A stretch of DNA of 64,000 nucleotides from Girardinichthys multiradiatus. Taxonomy: Eukaryota > Chordata > Actinopteri > Cyprinodontiformes > Goodeidae. Position 1 is the first letter of the stretch. Every line of letters begins with the position of its first letter. The DNA lies in assembly GCF_021462225.1 (NCBI RefSeq), contig NC_061806.1, forward strand, positions 25,936,144 to 26,000,143, read 5' to 3'. Of this stretch, positions 58,688 to 64,000 are shown piece after piece. The notes beneath the pieces were generated by a model that had not been told where the DNA came from, ran no database searches, and saw only the letters and a list, made by a program, of their open reading frames with translations. Made by a program: the position numbers and the translations under genes.

Positions 58688-59866
58688 ACCGTATTTTCCG
58701 CACTATAAGGCGCACTTAAAAACCTTTAATTTTTTTTTAAAATGACAGTGCGCCTTGTAATCTGGAGCGCCTTATATATGGATCAATTGGTTAATTGGTT
58801 GATCCATACTGGTTGTACACGGCGCTCTGTCAAAATGTTTCAGTACGACTGGTAAACTACAAAGCCGCACCGCTTGCAGCATTACGGCTACCGTAGTCAG
58901 GGGCATCGCCGAAGTAATAGCGGTAAACACCTGTACTGTGCTTACTCCTAGTCCAACACCACTTGTGTGTGTATAACGTTTGAATGTACTGTTGCAGGAA
59001 TTGCCTGAACTATATGTGATTAGAAGCTCAGTGTGTGGGGTGTATGTTTCGTGTGTGTGTATGGAAGATGTTGACATTACTCCTCCGGACAGAGGTGGCG
59101 CTGTGTGCTGCCGTAGCTGAGAATCAAGAGTGAAGGAGTGACGTCGGGATTATTGTGTGTGTGGGGTGGGTAGAGACGGCGACCGGAGCAGCGGTGTATG
59201 AGTCTGTAAGCCCTGTGTTTTTATGTGCTGCAAAGTTATTAAAAAGAACCCCGAATCTCGTCAACAACTCAGTGTTTTGATGCTGTTTCTTCATGCTCAA
59301 CTCAGCAACGTATGAGTGAGGGAGTTAACCCCGAGGAAACTAGTAACTTCGGCCCTGGAGAAAGCGTCTCCCCTGTGTCATCAGACTACAGTCAGGGGAC
59401 AGAAACAGGAAAGGTTAACAGTACTAACGTTTGATTTAGTGCATCAAACTGTTTCTTTTACGTGTTTACTGAATCAGGGAAAAGTTCCCTTTCACGTTTT
59501 AACTAACGTTTGATGTTAACTTCAACTTCATAGACTCCAATGCATTCCTAACGTGCGGTTGGCTCTATTCAATAGAATTCTATGTAGGGGAGACCTTACC
59601 ATGAGAGTGAATGGAGTTATCAGAACGCTGGTTTGTAGTGTATTAATAAAGTTTGACTGACTGACTTATCTGTTTTGTTGACATTCTCTTTAGCACAGCT
59701 CCATCTAGTGGATGCATAACGCAACCCCAGTCAAACGTTTGACTGCAGTAGCTTCTATTCTATGCGCCTTATAATCCGGTGCGCCCTATATATGAAAAAA
59801 GATCTAAAATAGGCCATTCATTGAAGGTGCGCCTTATAATCCGGTGCGCCTTATAGTGCGGAAACT
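58688..59866. mobile_element. Non-autonomous DNA transposon with repeated subterminal motifs
   Basis: The left end ACCGTATTTTCCGCACTATA, followed by AGGCGCAC, is mirrored by GTGCGCCTTATAGTGCGGAAA at the right. The match stops after CGGAAA, so the right tip is worn or replaced. Inside each end the motif GCGCCTTATAATCC(GGTGCGCC) or its complement recurs (58751-58774, 59764-59786, 59827-59853). The 1.1-kb interior has no transposase. Superfamily uncertain. Confidence 0.7.
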
Positions 59867-59869
59867 AGT

Positions 59870-60268
59870 AGAAACCTGACCCAAGCAATGTTGAAAAACT
59901 GTGTTTTGACAGCGTTGATTAATAACCTTTGCCAGTAATTAGTAAAAACCAAAGTCTTGCAGTTTGGCATTGATTAAAAATGGACAAAAACCCACTGTCT
60001 AAATTTAGTTTTTCTGACCATAATAATGCACTGAAATCATGCCACCATATTGACCAGGACTACCTGAATGAAGATATTCTGTAGCTCAATAGCACCTTCA
60101 TGTCTAAATAAAGTAGCTATTTATTATTGTAATAATAAGATAATTTAGAAAAAAAAACACATTAAAGACATCTTGTTTGCAAGTTAGGAAACTGATTTAT
60201 TAGATAATGCATTTCTTATTCATGACTTTTTTTTCTTGCTTCCTATTTATGACATCGTCTTCTTGTAG
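59870..60268 (+). other. Intron upstream of RasGAP exon
   Basis: AT-rich; ends in the T-rich tract and acceptor 'ttcttgtag' at 60260-60268. Confidence 0.5.
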
Positions 60269-60566
60269 ACCAATCCCGCAGGGCAAGTTTTGCCTCTGTA
60301 AGACAGTCGAGTATGGAGACCCCTCCTAACACGACTCCTCAGCCCTTCAGGCAACCGGTGAGTACAGTAAAACCACTAGAAGAAGTTTTATTTCTACAGA
60401 ATCATTGTGACGTGTTTGGGATCTTTGTTATGTTCAATCTTTAGAGTTTTCTCAATCGAAGACTGAAGGGTTCCATCAAGAGGGCAAAAAGTCAGCCCAA
60501 ACTGGACCGGACAAGCAGTTTCAAACAGATGATTCTGCCCCGGTTTCGTAGCGCTGACCAAGAGAG
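60269..60566 (+). CDS. SynGAP/RASAL2/DAB2IP-family RasGAP, two internal exons, partial
   Basis: Exon 60269-60357 (89 bases, starting two bases into a codon) and exon 60445-60566 (122 bases) are joined in phase across an 87-base intron with GTGAGT and TTTAG sites; the second ends at AGAG|GTAAGT. The peptide reads [15 protein letters not shown], then a TP-rich stretch with PFRQP, then [20 protein letters not shown] and [20 protein letters not shown]. The [16 protein letters not shown] block is the basic segment within the split PH domain of SynGAP-family Ras/Rap GTPase activators, ahead of the C2 and GAP domains. The RFRSAD ending is closest to SYNGAP1, but RASAL2 and DAB2IP share the core, so no symbol is given. 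The remaining exons lie right of the window. Basic Ser-rich context suggests phosphorylation sites, by family analogy. Confidence 0.85.
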
Positions 60567-61600
60567 GTAAGTTATGGAACGAAAGCCGTGAAACTCTACT
60601 TTCTTCAAATGCTTACCCTGTTTCCATATGTAATGCTGCCCTGTATAAACTCTATTTTCTTAAGGCCTCTAGGCCAGCAGGCGGCCCTAAGACTTTCCTT
60701 TGTTTACCTCAATCCTCCAACCCAGCTTCCCCTGCAGAAATAAATTAATTCTTTCCTTTATTGGAAATCTGGAGGAGCTGGCGAGATCCACAGTTCAGGT
60801 GGAAGTATCTGTAAACAGTTTAACTGTCAGCTGGGGGCACTCTACATGATTTCTGCCCATTTTTACCGCCGATTTCCAGTTGAGGAAAATCTGCTTCAGT
60901 CTGTTGTCTGCTTGTCATTTGGCAGGGAGTCTGCACCCTTGGTCACAGTCAAACATGTTTGAATATTTTCAGGCGGATCTGGACGCAGTTAGGCAGTGTG
61001 AACTGATAACTGACGAGGGGCTGGGACAAAGCACCAGCTACGAGATAACCTTTGTTTTAAATTAATGATACATTCTTAATTTGTATTTGGTCTGTCCACA
61101 CCAAACATGATCTTATCTGTTAAGATAGAAATAATAACATTTTTCAATTACATCCAATATTTAAAGTCACTCCAAACTCAACAAACAAACAAACTCACAA
61201 CCACAAATACATATTTCAAACTCTCAATATGAGTATAACAAAGAATACATTCAACACTATCCAAATCATATTTACTTGAGTTTGAACTGGGGTTGACCCT
61301 ATTTAAAATTGCATCTCTTTCAGTTTAATTGGGGAGTTGCACAGAAATGTAAACCATCCCAATTCTGAGAATATCTTCTATTAGCTCCACCTATTGGTAT
61401 ATTTGCACCTTAAAGGTGTCGCTCTCGCGAGAGATTGCATGAACGTTTGATGGGTTTAGTTGACTTTACCTGGTCAGAAAAATCCTGTAGTCTGTGTGAA
61501 CAAGCAGTAGGTACAGTTAAGTGGGTGATCCCATCTTTCAGTCATGAAACAAGAAACTGTCTGTTAGCTTAATTATATGCAATTTGTGTTTGTGGTTGTA
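60567..61600 (+). other. Intron of the RasGAP gene, nothing recognised
   Basis: A slightly GC-richer patch at 60660-60850 may be conserved non-coding sequence, but the sequence alone cannot show this. Confidence 0.35.
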
Positions 61601-61609
61601 AAAAGTGGA

Positions 61610-63110
61610 AACAGTGCAAAGGTTGTGAATACTTTTGAAAGCCCGCATTTGTAATGGCACATAAGGGTTTAGACCCCACTGCAGGTTTTTGGTCAAAATA
61701 TATTAACTAGAATCAGTCTGCAATAAACAAATAAAAAGAAAAATAAATACTCAAAGGCGTTTCTCCAAGTTAAACACATAATACCACTTTTAACTACTAC
61801 TCCAGCCTTAAAACTAATGAACATCCTTATGACTGGCATATTTAATACTTAACAGAGCACGTTACTACTCTTTTGACCTGCTGCACAGGTGATACATAAC
61901 TGGACACCACCCTCAAGCAGTGTCCGTGAGGAATCTAAGCCCATTACATATGGGTAAATGGACTCAGTTCATTCATATGCTTCGTTTTGTGTGCTGTAAC
62001 CACCTTTTTAAATTCCCAACAGAAATGTTCAAGTCAGACGACTATGGTGGGCACGCTAATATTTTCTTGGACGTATTCTGAAACCAAGCCTTTGTGGACT
62101 TTGAGATATGCTTGGCATCCCTGCCCTGTTCAAAGCTCCAAAGATGTCCAAGCTCCAGCTCCCTCACAGATGGCATAGCATTTTCTCTCAGGACTCCCTG
62201 ATATTTGTTGGATTCATCTTCCATCCACCCACTGCAGGTTACCAGTGCCAGATGAAGCAAAACAACCACAGACCATCACTGAGCCACTGTCATGCTTTAC
62301 ATTAATTTTTTTCAATGTACGCCTCATTCTTCTGACATTTTAGTGACCCATAGACTTGAGAAGCTCAGGTTTTGATTCAAGGTGGAGCTGACTCTTTTCG
62401 TGTTTTTGGGTCAGTATTGGTGCATGTCTCATGGTTCAGACATCGATTCCTTCAGTATTTTGCTTGTGCCTTATAGTGGAATCTGTAACCTCAGTGACCT
62501 CTGCCACCAGGTCTTTCTACAGGTCTTCTGCAGTAAGTCAAGGGGTTTTTAACCATCTGCCTTTATCAGGACTCTGGGGACAATTATTGATAGCTTTATC
62601 TTTCTGGCACACCGTGCTGGGGTAGCCTCTTTTCCTTTTTATTTGTGAATGATGCATCCAGGTGTATCTGTCCTTTCTAGCTTTTTCCTTATTCGTGCAA
62701 GGCAGTGATCTTTTCTCTGAACCTTTATACACAGTAATTAGGCCTGAAATGGGCAGAGAAAGAAGTGGTGGAAAGTGGTGGAAACCTTACTTTCTACAGA
62801 CCAGATATATGAGATTTTTTACCTCAAGCACTACTGATGCTACCATTGCACGCATTGATGGTCTTGTCTTGTCATGTATGCTTGAGACCACACCTTAATT
62901 ACAAATGTGTGCTCTGATGTAACATTGAGAGATGGGTAGCCACTGAAAGGAAAATTTAGAGTTAAGTTTGGCTAACATCTCTCGAAATGTTTTAAACTGT
63001 TCTTATGTAATTTATTTATTGCAAAAACCTGAACAAATTGTGAACCTAAAGCTAATTTTCAGTGGGGGGTTGAATACGTTTTTGTGCAACTGTGATACGT
63101 TTTGTCTTGA
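61610..63110. repeat. DNA-transposon relic in intron
   Basis: The left side reads 'gtgaatacttttgaaagccc' and the right side 'ggggttgaatacgtttttgtgcaactgtgata', like the ends of a transposon of the Tc1-like relic type. Between them are decayed coding-like segments ('cagatgaagcaaaacaacca', 'gcatgatgcatccaggtgta'-like). Boundaries are approximate and no frame survives. Confidence 0.4.
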
Positions 63111-64000
63111 CAAAAGACTTTTAAACAATTATGCTTTCATAGGGTAATAGTAATTTAATAGAAAGTAAAGAAAAACAAAGTGAAATTAATGATTCCAGAG
63201 GAGTAGCTTTCACTCTGTGCTTACATTTATCTTGTCTGAGAGTGTTTTTATGTAGTCTTTTTTTTTCACGTCTCATCAGGAGGCAGCAGCTCGCTGCTTT
63301 GGAGCGTCTCATGACAGGCTTCTTTTCTTGTTTTGTATTCTGAAGTTGGGAGGGGTCAAATCCCCGGATGGATCTCGCTCTTCAAACTTTTATGCAACCT
63401 TCACACAATCCAGTCAGGAAGCCCTTATGGGAAATACAAAGATGTCGAGAGGGAGTAAAAATGTAGTGCTGACTGCACACTTTCCTGTCACAACAGGAAA
63501 CGCTCTACAGACATATTTGGGGCTGGTGTGGCTGTCCAACGGGAAAATGAGGAAAGTATTATTTAGCAGAGGATGTGGGAAAATCTTTTGTTCTAAAATG
63601 TTATGCTTTACATGTTGAAATTAATGCTAAATTAACCCAGTGGATTGTGTTGGGGGGCAGCAGCTAAATGTGTGAGCGAAAGCTAAATAATGTTGGGGTT
63701 TAAGTCAGAGCTCCCGTCTCACCGCTGCCTCTGACAGCTGCCTGCCCAGCTCGCTCTGAGTCCTGCCCACACACGCTGAATTCACTTAGTGTTAAGTTGA
63801 CTTTGCTGTAAACCCTCTGCATCCAACTTCACACTCAAGCTTTTTGACGCAGCTGCTCTGTCTCAGCTGCCAAGTCTGTGGTTTTATGAGAGCGTTCTTC
63901 ATGTGCTGCAGTCATTATTCAGTGATGATCAACATTAAATCCACATTGCTGCATAACTATCAACTGATTTGTTAGGTCTTCTTTTTTTACTGTCAGTCAC
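63111..64000 (+). other. Intron of the RasGAP gene, nothing recognised
   Basis: No exon with SynGAP-family resemblance was found after 60566. The GC-richer end (63640-63860) is unassigned. Confidence 0.35.

Noticed and set aside
63640..63860. Second promoter or exon near the right edge
   Set aside because: Somewhat GC-richer, but no start codon context, splice donor or family match could be supported.

Overview
The window is nuclear DNA of a vertebrate, almost certainly a ray-finned (teleost) fish. It is AT-rich and intron-rich with GT-AG splice sites. It carries two protein-coding loci related to vertebrate genes, surrounded by repeat families typical of fish genomes: Tc1-like transposons, RTE/Rex3-like and L2-like LINEs, a DIRS1-like tyrosine-recombinase element, PIF/Harbinger, a fish LTR element, hAT-like MITEs and simple repeats. 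I see no bacterial, plasmid or phage signature, no CRISPR array and no rRNA or convincing tRNA gene.

Layout. At 585-4204 lie the last five coding exons and the poly(A) signal of vps72 (YL1, the H2A.Z chaperone subunit of SRCAP/TIP60-p400); its first exons lie left of the window. From about 5 to 16 kb is a repeat field: a LINE-tail-like inverted pair, a nearly perfect Tc1 element (5630-7197) with an open 320-residue transposase inserted in an older Tc1 relic, RTE-like LINE debris read from the minus strand (8405-9645 and 12960-13376), a G-poor C/A-rich block (11560-12860), and dispersed fish repeats. At 17.0-18.25 kb is a GC-richer, repeat-poor stretch with promoter/first-exon features. At 21.35-23.96 kb is a non-autonomous LTR element on the minus strand. 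The next 9 kb is mostly unrecognised AT-rich DNA with two adjacent MITEs. At 32.65-36.71 kb is a large foldback palindrome, itself interrupted by a decayed Tc1 element and an RTE 3' fragment. At 38.93-40.11 kb is a PIF/Harbinger deletion derivative that keeps the 5' ends of both of its genes. At 47.63-52.43 kb an L2-like LINE is split by a DIRS1-like retrotransposon whose inverted termini, internal complementary region, gag, RNase H and tyrosine recombinase are all visible, but which has lost its RT core and carries two nonsense codons. From 53.9 to 59.9 kb are more DNA-transposon relics and a non-autonomous element. Two exons at 60269-60566 belong to a SynGAP/RASAL2/DAB2IP-family RasGAP gene running rightward out of the window.

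How it fits together. vps72 and the RasGAP gene are the only host genes I can support. The 17-18.3 kb block could be an upstream first exon of the RasGAP gene, giving a first intron of about 42 kb, but the sequence does not prove that link. Everything else is mobile DNA at several ages, and nested insertions order them: foldback before Tc1 and RTE, L2 before DIRS, old Tc1 relic before young Tc1.
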